16,996 bases of DNA from an uncultured Blautia sp. (lineage in GTDB: Bacteria > Bacillota_A > Clostridia > Lachnospirales > Lachnospiraceae), in assembly GCA_905209435.1 (NCBI GenBank), contig CAJLTE010000072.1:1-16996 (forward strand), given 5' to 3'. The notes below the pieces were generated by a model, which saw only the letters and a list, made by a program, of their open reading frames with translations, did not search any database and was not told the DNA's origin. Positions 1 through 7,755 of this stretch are shown piece after piece (position 1 is the first letter of the stretch; every line of letters begins with the position of its first letter). Position numbers and translations under genes: made by a program.

Positions 1-842
1 TGGTAACATCCAAACAGCTTCTGCCAATCTATGATAAACCAATGATCTACTATCCAATGTCTGTACTGATGAACGCAGGGATCCGTGATATCCTGATCAT
101 CTCTACTCCACAGGATACCCCACGTTTTGAGGAACTTCTGGGTGACGGACATCAGTTCGGTGTTCATCTTACCTATGCCGTACAGCCAAGCCCGGACGGA
201 CTTGCACAGGCATTTATCATTGGTGAGGAATTCATCGGCAATGATACTGTTGCCATGGTTCTCGGCGATAACATCTTCGCAGGACACGGGCTGAAGAAAA
301 GACTCAAAGCAGCAGTTCAGAACGCAGAATCCGGTGAGGGAGCTACTGTTTTCGGATACTATGTAGACGATCCGGAGAGATTCGGTATCGTAGAATTTGA
401 CCAGGAAGGCAAAGCCATCTCTATTGAAGAGAAACCGGAACACCCGAAGAGCAACTATTGTGTAACAGGTTTATACTTCTACGACAATCGCGTTGTAGAA
501 TATGCAAAAAATCTGAAACCAAGTGCCAGAGGTGAGCTTGAGATCACAGATCTGAACCGCATCTATCTGGAAAAGGGTGAATTAAACGTAGAACTTCTCG
601 GTCAGGGATTTACATGGCTGGATACAGGTACACACGAAAGCCTTGTAGAAGCTACCAATTTTGTAAAAACCATGGAAAGCCATCAGCATCGCAAAATCGG
701 ATGCCTGGAAGAAATCGCATATCTCAATGGCTGGATTACAAAAGAAGAAGTCCTGAAAGTTTATGAAGTGCTGAAGAAAAACCAGTATGGGCAGTATCTG
801 AAAGATGTACTGGATGGAAAATATCTGGACGTACTTCATTAA
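1..842 (+). CDS. rmlA: Glucose-1-phosphate thymidylyltransferase (RmlA), 5' end cut by window edge
   Basis: RmlA joins dTTP and glucose-1-phosphate to make dTDP-glucose, the first step of cytosolic dTDP-L-rhamnose synthesis. The frame is open from base 3 and reads [20 protein letters not shown] at the window edge. About 19 N-terminal residues, including the G-rich nucleotide-binding loop GGSGTRL, must lie upstream. The visible 280 residues contain family blocks: [37 protein letters not shown] (its Asp is a metal ligand in the family), [31 protein letters not shown] and [13 protein letters not shown]. The total length would be about 300 aa, normal for the family. rmlB follows 159 bp downstream on the same strand. 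Identification is firm; only the start is missing. Confidence 0.96.
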   Translation, partial: VTSKQLLPIYDKPMIYYPMSVLMNAGIRDILIISTPQDTPRFEELLGDGHQFGVHLTYAVQPSPDGLAQAFIIGEEFIGNDTVAMVLGDNIFAGHGLKKRLKAAVQNAESGEGATVFGYYVDDPERFGIVEFDQEGKAISIEEKPEHPKSNYCVTGLYFYDNRVVEYAKNLKPSARGELEITDLNRIYLEKGELNVELLGQGFTWLDTGTHESLVEATNFVKTMESHQHRKIGCLEEIAYLNGWITKEEVLKVYEVLKKNQYGQYLKDVLDGKYLDVLH

Positions 843-844
843 TT

Positions 845-956
845 CAGAATTTGTTTTCTGATTCGCCACAATTTTTCTATCAAACAAAAATTGAACCATT
901 TGCCCATAATACATTCTTTCCGTAATCTGTCAGCAGTTCTGTTTCTGGCGGATTAC
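845..956 (+). other. Stem-loops in the rmlA-rmlB gap
   Basis: The 159-bp gap between rmlA and rmlB holds no gene but several inverted repeats. CAGAA (845-849) pairs with TTCTG (856-860). CAATTTTT (869-876) pairs with AAAAATTG (886-893). The largest stem is 922-933 with 945-956: 12 pairs including two G-U, closed by an 11-nt loop. No T-run follows the last stem, so I do not call a terminator; it may be a processing or stability element. A perfect TATAAT at 973-978 lies just before rmlB, but no credible -35 box sits 16-18 bp upstream of it. Any promoter there is doubtful. Confidence 0.4.
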
Positions 957-1001
957 AGCAGAATATTCATATTATAATTATAAAACCAAAGGAGAACCAC
1001 C

Positions 1002-2030
1002 ATGAACATTATCGTAACCGGCGGTGCCGGATTTATCGGAAGTAACTTTATTTTTCACATGTTAAAAAAATATCCGGACTATCGTATCATCTGTCTGGAC
1101 TGCCTGACATACGCAGGAAACCTTTCCACTCTTGCTCCTGTTATGGACAACCCGAATTTCCGTTTCGTGAAAGAAAGCATCACAGACCGTGAAGCAGTTT
1201 ACAAACTCTTCGAAGAAGAACATCCGGACATGGTTGTAAACTTCGCAGCAGAGAGCCACGTAGACCGTTCCATCGAGAACCCGGAAGTATTCCTTACCAC
1301 AAACATCATCGGTACTGCTGTCCTTATGGATGCATGCCGTAAATACGGTATCAAACGTTATCATCAGGTATCCACTGACGAAGTTTACGGAGATCTGCCA
1401 TTAGACAGACCTGACCTGTTCTTCACAGAAGAAACTCCAATCCACACAAGCAGCCCTTACAGCTCTTCCAAAGCTTCTGCTGACCTTCTGGTACTTGCTT
1501 ACCACAGAACTTACGGACTGCCTGTAACCATCAGCCGCTGTTCCAACAACTATGGTCCTTATCATTTTCCGGAAAAACTGATCCCGTTAATGATCGCCAA
1601 TGCATTAAACGACAAACCACTTCCGGTATACGGAACAGGCGAAAATGTTCGTGACTGGCTCTATGTAGAAGATCACTGCCGTGCCATCGACCTGATCATC
1701 CATAACGGACGTGTAGGTGAAGTTTACAATGTCGGCGGACACAATGAAATGACAAACATTGATATCGTTAAGATCATCTGCAAAGAACTTGGCAAACCAG
1801 AAAGCCTGATCACCTACGTAGCAGACCGTAAAGGTCATGACATGCGTTATGCAATCGACCCGACTAAGATTCACAACGAACTTGGCTGGTTACCGGAAAC
1901 AAAATTTGCAGACGGTATCAAGAAAACAATCAAATGGTATCTGGATAACAAAGAATGGTGGGAAACAATCATCTCCGGTGAATACCAGAACTACTATGAA
2001 AAAATGTACGCAAACCGCGGGGAGGCATAA
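1002..2030 (+). CDS. rmlB: dTDP-glucose 4,6-dehydratase (RmlB)
   Basis: This NAD-dependent short-chain dehydrogenase/reductase converts dTDP-glucose to dTDP-4-keto-6-deoxyglucose, the second step of the dTDP-rhamnose pathway. The 342-aa product has the usual length. The Rossmann NAD loop GGAGFIG is at residues 7-13. The dehydratase signature STDEVYG places Thr125, Asp126 and Glu127 at the catalytic positions, and YSSSK gives the Tyr153/Lys157 catalytic pair. SRCSNNYGPYHFPEKLIPLM and VYGTGENVRDWLYVEDH are further RmlB blocks. The ATG is preceded by GGAG at 7-nt spacing. Its TAA lies 3 nt before the rmlD start, so the two are co-transcribed. Confidence 0.97.
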   Translation: MNIIVTGGAGFIGSNFIFHMLKKYPDYRIICLDCLTYAGNLSTLAPVMDNPNFRFVKESITDREAVYKLFEEEHPDMVVNFAAESHVDRSIENPEVFLTTNIIGTAVLMDACRKYGIKRYHQVSTDEVYGDLPLDRPDLFFTEETPIHTSSPYSSSKASADLLVLAYHRTYGLPVTISRCSNNYGPYHFPEKLIPLMIANALNDKPLPVYGTGENVRDWLYVEDHCRAIDLIIHNGRVGEVYNVGGHNEMTNIDIVKIICKELGKPESLITYVADRKGHDMRYAIDPTKIHNELGWLPETKFADGIKKTIKWYLDNKEWWETIISGEYQNYYEKMYANRGEA

Positions 2031-2033
2031 TTT

Positions 2034-2975
2034 ATGAGAATTTTTGTAACAGGTGTAGGCGGTCAGCTTGGACATGATGTTATGAACGAACTTGCGAAAC
2101 GCGGCTATGAAGGTGTGGGAAGCGACATTGCTCCTTCCTACAGTGGAATCGCTGATGGCACTGCAGTTACCACAATGCCTTATGTTCAGATGGATATCAC
2201 TGACAAAGCTTCTGTAGAAAAAGTCATTAAAGAAGCAAATGTTGATGCTGTGATCCACTGTGCTGCATGGACAGCTGTAGATGCTGCCGAAGATGAAGAG
2301 AATCAGCCGAAGGTCCGTCTGGTAAATGTAACCGGAACTCAGAATATTGCTGATGTGTGCAAAGAGCTTGACATCAAGATGCTGTATCTGTCCACTGATT
2401 ATGTATTCGATGGTCAGGGAACCACTCCATGGGAGCCTGACTGCAAGGACTATAAACCATTAAATGTCTATGGACAGACAAAGCTGGACGGTGAACTTGC
2501 AGTATCCGGCACAGTTAATAAGTTCTTTATCGTCCGTATTGCATGGGTATTCGGCAAAAACGGCAAAAACTTTATCAAAACCATGATCAACCTCGGAAAA
2601 ACTCATGATACTCTCTCCGTAGTCAATGACCAGATCGGTACACCTACTTATACCTATGACCTGGCAAGACTTCTGATAGATATGATCGAAACTGAAAAAT
2701 ACGGTTATTATCATGCAACCAATGAGGGCGGATATATCAGCTGGTATGATTTCACAAAAGAAATCTTCCGTCAGGCTGCTGCCATGGGACATCCTGAATA
2801 TCTCCCGGAGAATATGACCGTCAATTCTGTTACAACCGCTGAATACGGTGTTTCCAAAGCAGCCAGACCATTCAACAGTCGTCTGGATAAGAGCAAACTG
2901 ACAGCCAACGGCTTTACTCCTCTGCCAAGCTGGCAGGATGCATTAAGTCGTTATCTGCAGGAACTGGATTTCTAA
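2034..2975 (+). CDS. rmlD: dTDP-4-dehydrorhamnose reductase (RmlD)
   Basis: RmlD reduces dTDP-4-keto-L-rhamnose to dTDP-L-rhamnose, the last step of the pathway, whose product feeds cell-wall or capsular polysaccharides. The 313-aa protein is slightly longer than the roughly 280-300 aa usual in the family. It carries the nucleotide-binding loop TGVGGQLG (residues 6-13), the signature STDYVFDG (residues 120-127) and the YGQTK catalytic Tyr146/Lys150 pair. VNDQIGTPTYTYDLARLL is typical of RmlD. The ribosome binding site GGGGAGG lies in the last codons of rmlB, indicating translational coupling. The gene ends 59 bp before the terminator at 3035-3083. The epimerase RmlC, needed between RmlB and RmlD, is not encoded in the window. 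Confidence 0.96.
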   Translation: MRIFVTGVGGQLGHDVMNELAKRGYEGVGSDIAPSYSGIADGTAVTTMPYVQMDITDKASVEKVIKEANVDAVIHCAAWTAVDAAEDEENQPKVRLVNVTGTQNIADVCKELDIKMLYLSTDYVFDGQGTTPWEPDCKDYKPLNVYGQTKLDGELAVSGTVNKFFIVRIAWVFGKNGKNFIKTMINLGKTHDTLSVVNDQIGTPTYTYDLARLLIDMIETEKYGYYHATNEGGYISWYDFTKEIFRQAAAMGHPEYLPENMTVNSVTTAEYGVSKAARPFNSRLDKSKLTANGFTPLPSWQDALSRYLQELDF

Positions 2976-3034
2976 TATACTGATTTTATTGCCCAGAATC
3001 ATCTGTGTAAAATCACTTTTCAATTTTAACTATG

Positions 3035-3083
3035 AAAAAAGATAGTGTCTGTAATGATCTTCATTACAGACACTATCTTTTTT
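3035..3083. terminator. Bidirectional intrinsic terminator between rmlD and pxpA
   Basis: A perfect inverted repeat has 23-bp arms (3035-3057 and 3061-3083) and a 3-nt TCT loop. The outer six pairs are A-T, so either strand reads a G/C-containing stem followed by six T's. It lies between two convergent units and probably ends both the rml transcript (+) and the pxp/acc transcript (-). Confidence 0.93.
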
Positions 3084-3186
3084 ACTGTAAATATTTTTAG
3101 CCATTCGAAATAATGTCAAATAACTTTTGTTATTTCCACTTTTAATCTATACAGCCGATAAAATCCGAGATCTGTTTCCATAAGAT

Positions 3187-3957
3187 TTATTTCACAAATT
3201 CATCCAACGGACTGATCTGAATTCCTTCTTTTTCAAAAGCTTCTCTGATCTTTTCCACAAATGCCAGTGCTTTGGCCCCGTCTCCGTGAACGCAGATGGA
3301 ATCTGCCTGGATTGGAATATCTTTGCCAGTTACTGCTGTAACTTTTTTCTCTTTTACCATACGGATAACACGGGCAATCGCTTCATTCTCGTCTGTAATC
3401 ATGGCTCCTTCTTTATGCCTGTCTACCAGTGTACCGTCTTCTTCATAACCACGGTCTGCAAATACTTCCATTGCTGTACGAAGTCCCATATCCTGGGCTG
3501 CTTTTGCAAGCTGCCCACCTGATAATGCAAGAACGATCAGATTACTGTCAAATTCTTTAATAGCTTCACAAATCGCAGTAGATAAAGTATAATCCTTTGC
3601 TGCCATATTATAAAGTGCTCCATGCGGTTTCACATGCTGCATTTTTACACCATTTACTCTGCAGAATGCATCCAGAGCACCTAACTGATAAAGCACATAT
3701 GCCTTTGCTTCTGCAGGTGTTACATTCATATTTCTTCTTCCGAATCCCATCAGATCAGGAAATCCGGGATGTGCGCCTACGCGAATTCCTGCCTCCTTTG
3801 CCATTGCGATCGTCTTTCCCATTACTACAGGATCAGATGCATGATATCCGCAGGCTACATTTGCAGATGAAATTAACGGAATGATCTTGTCATCATTTCC
3901 AATTGTATAACGACCGAAGCTTTCACCAAGGTCACTGTTTAAATCTACTGTGTACAT
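3187..3957 (-). CDS. pxpA: 5-oxoprolinase subunit PxpA (LamB/YcsF family)
   Basis: PxpA is the LamB/YcsF-family subunit of the PxpABC 5-oxoprolinase, which hydrolyses 5-oxoproline (pyroglutamate) to glutamate with ATP in the cytosol. The 256-aa protein has the normal length. It shows the family blocks DLNSDLGESFG at the N terminus, ANVACGYHASDP, GAHPGFPD and KPHGALYN, and near the end a SICVHGDGAKA block. Its start is an ATG preceded by GAGGTAGGG. It is the last gene of the unit, 61 bp after accC, and transcription probably ends at the repeat at 3035-3083. The family assignment is firm. The exact substrate depends on how the co-encoded biotin proteins take part. Confidence 0.93.
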   Translation of the reverse strand: MYTVDLNSDLGESFGRYTIGNDDKIIPLISSANVACGYHASDPVVMGKTIAMAKEAGIRVGAHPGFPDLMGFGRRNMNVTPAEAKAYVLYQLGALDAFCRVNGVKMQHVKPHGALYNMAAKDYTLSTAICEAIKEFDSNLIVLALSGGQLAKAAQDMGLRTAMEVFADRGYEEDGTLVDRHKEGAMITDENEAIARVIRMVKEKKVTAVTGKDIPIQADSICVHGDGAKALAFVEKIREAFEKEGIQISPLDEFVK

Positions 3958-4018
3958 TTTGCCCTACCTCTTTCTTCTCATTATATTTAAGTAAGATATT
4001 ATCCTATAGTCCTTATTG

Positions 4019-5365
4019 TTACTTGATTTTCAGCACATTCTCAATAAATCCTGTATCTGCTTTTCCCTCACAGAATACCGGATTCTTCATGATCTGATAC
4101 TGGAAATCCAGGTTTGTCTCCACACCCATGATCACCATCTCATCAAGCGCAGAACGCATTTTCTGAAGTGCTGCATTTCTGTCCGGTGCATGGACGATAA
4201 CTTTTGCAATCATAGAATCGTATTCTGACGGAATCTTATATCCTGTATAGAGCCCGGTATCTACACGCACTCCATTTCCTGCCGGAAGATGCATATGCTG
4301 TACCACACCAGGGCTTGGCATAAAATTCTTCTCAGGAATCTCTGCGTTAATACGACACTCAATGGCATGTCCTTTAATCTGAACATCTTCCTGCTTAAAA
4401 CTTAATTCCTCACCCATTGCCACGCGAATCTGTTCAATGATCAGATCTGTGCCTGTCACCATCTCTGTAACACCATGCTCTACCTGAATTCTGGTGTTCA
4501 TTTCCATGAAATAGAAATTGCCTTTCGGATCTACGATAAACTCAATAGTTCCTGCATTAGTATAACCTACAGTTTTCGCAGCAAGGACTGCATATTCATT
4601 CATTTTCTTACGTGTCGCATCGTCAATAGCCGGTGACGGAGATTCCTCGATCAGCTTCTGATGGTTTCTCTGGACAGAACAATCACGTTCTCCAAGAGCT
4701 ACTACATTTCCATGACTGTCTGCCATGATCTGGATTTCCACATGACGTGGATTCTCTACAAAACGTTCGATGTACATGGTATCATCACCGAATGCATTAG
4801 CAGATTCTCTCTGCGCCATATTAAACTGAAACTCAAATTCATCCTCATTAGCGGCTACACGCATACCCTTGCCGCCACCGCCTGAAGAAGCTTTGATCAT
4901 AACCGGATATCCGATTTCCTCTGCCAGCTTCTTACCTGTTTCCGCATCGTATACAGGTTCTTTGGTTCCAGGAACTACCGGAACACCGGCATCCATCATT
5001 GTTTTTCTTGCATGAGATTTATTTCCCATTTTGTCAATAACATCTGCATCCGGTCCGATAAAAGTAATACCGTTTTCCTGGCATTTGCGGACAAACTCAC
5101 TGTTCTCGGAAAGAAACCCGAAACCAGGGTGGATCGCATCTGCACCCATATTCTGGGCAGCTGCTATGATACGGTCCATATTCAGGTAACTGTTTCGTGC
5201 AGGGCCTTCACCGATACAAATTCGCTGGTCTGCAAGCTGTACATGAAGACTCTTTGCATCTTCTTTGGAATACACTGCCACACTGCGGATTCCCATGTTT
5301 CTGCAGGCGCGGATAATACGCACTGCAATCTCACCACGATTGGCAATCAGAATTTTATTAAACAA
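4019..5365 (-). CDS. accC: Biotin carboxylase subunit (AccC type)
   Basis: This ATP-grasp enzyme uses ATP and bicarbonate to carboxylate biotin on a carrier protein. At 448 aa it matches AccC in length. The N-terminal domain begins FNKILIANRGEIAVRI. The glycine-rich ATP loop is KASSGGGGKGMRV (158-170). The metal and catalytic block EMNTRIQVEH puts Glu288, Asn290, Arg292 and Glu296 at the Escherichia coli AccC numbers, and Arg338 (ECRIN) is also kept. One oddity is EHGVTE where AccC normally has EHPVTE. The start appears to be TTG at 5365: AGGAGG sits 9 nt upstream and the family N terminus begins there. It follows accB by 22 bp. No carboxyltransferase subunits (AccA/AccD) are nearby, so acetyl-CoA carboxylase function is not shown by context. 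Confidence 0.92.
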   Translation of the reverse strand: MFNKILIANRGEIAVRIIRACRNMGIRSVAVYSKEDAKSLHVQLADQRICIGEGPARNSYLNMDRIIAAAQNMGADAIHPGFGFLSENSEFVRKCQENGITFIGPDADVIDKMGNKSHARKTMMDAGVPVVPGTKEPVYDAETGKKLAEEIGYPVMIKASSGGGGKGMRVAANEDEFEFQFNMAQRESANAFGDDTMYIERFVENPRHVEIQIMADSHGNVVALGERDCSVQRNHQKLIEESPSPAIDDATRKKMNEYAVLAAKTVGYTNAGTIEFIVDPKGNFYFMEMNTRIQVEHGVTEMVTGTDLIIEQIRVAMGEELSFKQEDVQIKGHAIECRINAEIPEKNFMPSPGVVQHMHLPAGNGVRVDTGLYTGYKIPSEYDSMIAKVIVHAPDRNAALQKMRSALDEMVIMGVETNLDFQYQIMKNPVFCEGKADTGFIENVLKIK

Positions 5366-5374
5366 ATCGTACTG

Positions 5375-5380
5375 CCTCCT
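5375..5380 (-). promoter_or_regulatory. Ribosome binding site of accC
   Basis: On the minus strand a perfect AGGAGG stands 9 nt before TTG at 5365. No ATG or GTG lies at a usable distance in frame, so this site supports TTG as the start. Confidence 0.75.
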
Positions 5381-5387
5381 TTGTCTC

Positions 5388-5825
5388 CTACAGTTTCTTT
5401 ACACGAAACAGTGGCTGTCCGTATTCTACTTTCTGTTCATTGCTTACTAATACTGCTTCAATCTCACAGTCGTAATCACTCTGTATCTCATTCATCAGCT
5501 TCATTGCCTCCAGGATGCAGACCGTCTGTCCGGCTTTTACCTGATCTCCTACTTTTACAAATGCAGGAACATCCGGTGCTGCTGCAGAATAAAAAGTACC
5601 TACGATCGGAGATGTGATAAATAATGTATCATCTTCTTCCTCCGCAGCTGTTTCTACAGTTGTATTAACTGCTGCCGGCGCTGCTACAGGCACTCCTGCT
5701 GCAACTACAGGCGGATGATCCAGTTTGCTCATTGTAATCTTTACATCTTTGTCTTTGTATGTGAATTCATTGAGGGAAGACTCCTCAATAATCTTAACTA
5801 ACCCTTCAATCTTCTCTAAATCCAT
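5388..5825 (-). CDS. accB: Biotin carboxyl carrier protein (AccB type)
   Basis: This small protein carries covalently bound biotin between a biotin carboxylase and a carboxyltransferase. From the chosen start it has 145 aa. The N-terminal segment ([20 protein letters not shown]) is typical of AccB. It is followed by an Ala/Pro/Val/Thr-rich linker (about residues 38-62) and a C-terminal biotinyl domain with EAMKLMNEI, Lys109 being the expected biotinylation site. The segment [16 protein letters not shown] corresponds to the thumb found in acetyl-CoA carboxylase carriers. An upstream in-frame ATG would add nine residues, but AAAGGAG before the second ATG (6-nt spacing) favours 5825. The gene lies 120 bp after pxpC and 22 bp before accC. 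Confidence 0.93.
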   Translation of the reverse strand: MDLEKIEGLVKIIEESSLNEFTYKDKDVKITMSKLDHPPVVAAGVPVAAPAAVNTTVETAAEEEDDTLFITSPIVGTFYSAAAPDVPAFVKVGDQVKAGQTVCILEAMKLMNEIQSDYDCEIEAVLVSNEQKVEYGQPLFRVKKL

Positions 5826-5831
5826 GAAGTA

Positions 5832-5838
5832 CTCCTTT
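5832..5838 (-). promoter_or_regulatory. Ribosome binding site that decides the accB start
   Basis: AAAGGAG on the minus strand lies 6 nt before the ATG at 5825 and inside the longer reading frame that would start at 5852. The upstream ATG has no comparable site. Confidence 0.8.
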
Positions 5839-5945
5839 CTGTTATAACTCATGTATATTTTTTTACCGTTTTATTTCTATTATCTCAGCTCTGTGTCCGT
5901 TTTACTGCTGTTTTTCTGTTTATCAGATTCCCGAAAAGCTGTTTC

Positions 5946-6953
5946 TTATTCCTCAAACAGTTTACGTAATCTCTTTGCAACCAGACGACACTCCAGTACC
6001 TCTTTACATGGCTGGTGAATAATCTTTCTCAGACCATCCAGTTCTTTCATCTCTTCCATATATAATTTCTGTGCTTCCTGTACAGTGATCGGCTTGAAAT
6101 GAATCTTATGATCTGTCTTTCTCTGTACCAGCTTCGGAATATCCACACTGGCTACTGTAGCGATTTTTGCATATCCTCCGGTAGTCTGTCGGTCTGCCAG
6201 CAGAATGATCGGTTTACCATGTGACGGCACCTGGATTGCTCCGAATGCAATACCATCGGAAATAATATCTGATGTTTCTTTTGGTGCGATAAACGGTCCT
6301 TCCAGTCTGCATCCCATACGGTCAAAATCGCTGGTCACTGTATATTCACTGTGAAGAAAAGTATCAATTCCCTGCTTGCTGAACATTCCATCCTGCGGTC
6401 CCATAACTACACGTAATGTCGCCTCCGTCTGGTCATATTCATCAATATCCAGCTTTCTGGAAAGGAAAAACGGCAGATAACGTCTCTTAATACGAAATCC
6501 GATATAATCTCCTGCCTGCAGTTTCCTGCCCTTGAATCCACCCAGCTTACTCTTTAAGTTTGTGCAGCGGCTTCCCATCACTACCGGAATATCCAGATAA
6601 CTGGAGAACGCAATATAAGCCCTGCTTCCTGTTCTGGCACTTCCAAACTTCAGAACATCGCCCTTGTTCATATAAAGCGCAGTATACATCGGTGCAGGTT
6701 CTCCATTGATAGTCGGCTGGAAATCACCGCCTGTAATGGCAATAATAGTAGCTGATGTAAATTCAAGAGTAGGACCGATCAGAGTGATCTCAAGAACTGC
6801 CTCATTCTCCGGATTATCCAGAAGAAGGTTGGCGATTTTAAATGAACGGACATCCATAACACCTGCCACGCTGAATCCCTGGCTCTGATAGCCGGTTCTT
6901 CCCAGATCCTGTACAGTTGTCATCATTCCGCCTTTTAATATACGAATTCCCAT
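5946..6953 (-). CDS. pxpC: 5-oxoprolinase subunit PxpC (KipA family, biotin-dependent carboxyltransferase-like)
   Basis: PxpC is the KipA/AHS2-type subunit of the PxpABC 5-oxoprolinase. Its fold is shared with half of the carboxyltransferase domain of urea carboxylase. The 335-aa product shows the family start GIRILKGGMMTTVQDLGRTG, then GYQSQGFSVAGVMD, EITLIGPTLEF, AITGGDF and the C-terminal block ILLADRQTTGGYAKIATV. A longer frame reaches 6995, but it would overlap pxpB. The ATG at 6953 has AAGGAGAGG 6 nt upstream and lies 1 nt after the pxpB stop, which suggests translational coupling. PxpB and PxpC are expected to form a complex. In some databases this family is named allophanate hydrolase subunit 2, which is misleading here. 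Confidence 0.92.
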   Translation of the reverse strand: MGIRILKGGMMTTVQDLGRTGYQSQGFSVAGVMDVRSFKIANLLLDNPENEAVLEITLIGPTLEFTSATIIAITGGDFQPTINGEPAPMYTALYMNKGDVLKFGSARTGSRAYIAFSSYLDIPVVMGSRCTNLKSKLGGFKGRKLQAGDYIGFRIKRRYLPFFLSRKLDIDEYDQTEATLRVVMGPQDGMFSKQGIDTFLHSEYTVTSDFDRMGCRLEGPFIAPKETSDIISDGIAFGAIQVPSHGKPIILLADRQTTGGYAKIATVASVDIPKLVQRKTDHKIHFKPITVQEAQKLYMEEMKELDGLRKIIHQPCKEVLECRLVAKRLRKLFEE

Positions 6954-6954
6954 C

Positions 6955-7683
6955 TTACACCTCTCCTTCGTGAACGATGCACTGGTATTCCCCACGTTCT
7001 ACTAATTCTTTGATCCGTTTGTATTCTTCTTCATCGATTGGCACAAAACGGATATAGTCTCCTGCTTCCACCAGAATCGGCACTTCTCTCTCAGGATCGT
7101 ACGTCTTTACAGGTGTCATGCCCATCAGCTGCCATCCTCCCGGAGAATCCAGAGGATAAATACCAGTCTGGGAACCACCGATACCAACACTTCCTGCATT
7201 AATCTTAATTCTTGGATTTGCAAGTCTTGGTGTATGGATTCTTTCATCCAGTCCGCCCAGATAACAGAAACCAGGCAGGAAACCAAGCATATAGATCAGA
7301 TAATCTCTGGAAGAATGAATCTTGATCACTTCTTCTACAGATAACCCTGCATGCTCTGCGATATTTTCAATATCAGGTCCATACTCCCCGCCATAGCATA
7401 CTGGAATTTCATAAATCTTCTTTTTCTCTTCCCCTGCCTTGATGTCCATTTTTACCAGTATCTCCAGTCTCTTCTTCAGATCATCAAAGGAAATTACACG
7501 GGGATCATAATTGATCAACAGAGAACAGAACGCTGGTATGACATCAACCACACCCTCGATATGCTGTTCTCTCATTAGCTGTACAGTGGCAGTGATCTTC
7601 CGGTTAATCTCCGGATTGATCTCTTTGCCAAATTCAACCAGAACAGAAGAATCTCCTTCTGTCAGTATTCTGATGTCCGGCAT
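6955..7683 (-). CDS. pxpB: 5-oxoprolinase subunit PxpB (KipI family)
   Basis: PxpB is the KipI/AHS1-type partner of PxpC. In Bacillus subtilis the KipI homologue also inhibits the sporulation kinase KinA, but the enzyme role is the likely one next to pxpC and pxpA. The 242-aa product contains PVCYGGEYGPD, GFLPGFCYLGGLD and KINAGSVGIGGSQTGIYPLD followed by SPGGW, the hallmark blocks of the family. The frame extends to 7725, but AAGGAG at 7-nt spacing supports ATG at 7683, giving the normal start PDIRILTEGDSSVLVEFG. The gene follows the transporter gene after a 113-bp gap with two hairpins. Confidence 0.92.
   Translation of the reverse strand: MPDIRILTEGDSSVLVEFGKEINPEINRKITATVQLMREQHIEGVVDVIPAFCSLLINYDPRVISFDDLKKRLEILVKMDIKAGEEKKKIYEIPVCYGGEYGPDIENIAEHAGLSVEEVIKIHSSRDYLIYMLGFLPGFCYLGGLDERIHTPRLANPRIKINAGSVGIGGSQTGIYPLDSPGGWQLMGMTPVKTYDPEREVPILVEAGDYIRFVPIDEEEYKRIKELVERGEYQCIVHEGEV
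6960..6968 (-). promoter_or_regulatory. Ribosome binding site that decides the pxpC start
   Basis: AAGGAGAGG on the minus strand spans the last codons of pxpB, 6 nt before ATG at 6953. It supports the shorter pxpC start and coupling of the two genes. Confidence 0.78.
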
Positions 7684-7690
7684 ATTTCTA

Positions 7691-7696
7691 CTCCTT
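7691..7696 (-). promoter_or_regulatory. Ribosome binding site that decides the pxpB start
   Basis: AAGGAG on the minus strand lies 7 nt before ATG at 7683. It falls inside the longer frame from 7725, whose start lies within a hairpin and lacks a site of its own. Confidence 0.78.
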
Positions 7697-7713
7697 ATCT
7701 TTTTAAAATACAT

Positions 7714-7745
7714 AAAAAGGTGCAACCTGGAAGATCACACCTTTT
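7714..7745 (-). terminator. Hairpin plus T5: partial terminator or attenuator before pxpB
   Basis: On the minus strand AAAAGGTG (7745-7738) pairs with CACCTTTT (7722-7715), with two further possible G-U pairs inside the loop. A run of five T's overlaps the distal arm. It stands after the transporter gene and about 30 nt before the pxpB start. No room remains for a separate promoter, so downstream genes would depend on read-through. Confidence 0.5.
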
Positions 7746-7755
7746 CTGAAAGCCA

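Noticed and set aside
973..978. Perfect TATAAT just before rmlB.
   Set aside because: The bases 16-18 nt upstream do not resemble a -35 box, the region is AT-rich by nature, and rmlB can be read from the rmlA transcript. Mentioned only inside the gap entry.
3118..3135. AAATAAC/GTTATTT 7-bp hairpin between pxpA and the terminator.
   Set aside because: Almost all A-T pairs in an AT-rich gap with no T-run; likely chance or of no effect next to the strong terminator 35 bp away.
5012..5617. 201-codon open frame on the + strand across accC/accB.
   Set aside because: It lies antisense to two well-supported genes, has no recognisable family, and has low-complexity, Cys/His/Leu/Ser-rich composition typical of a reverse-strand shadow.
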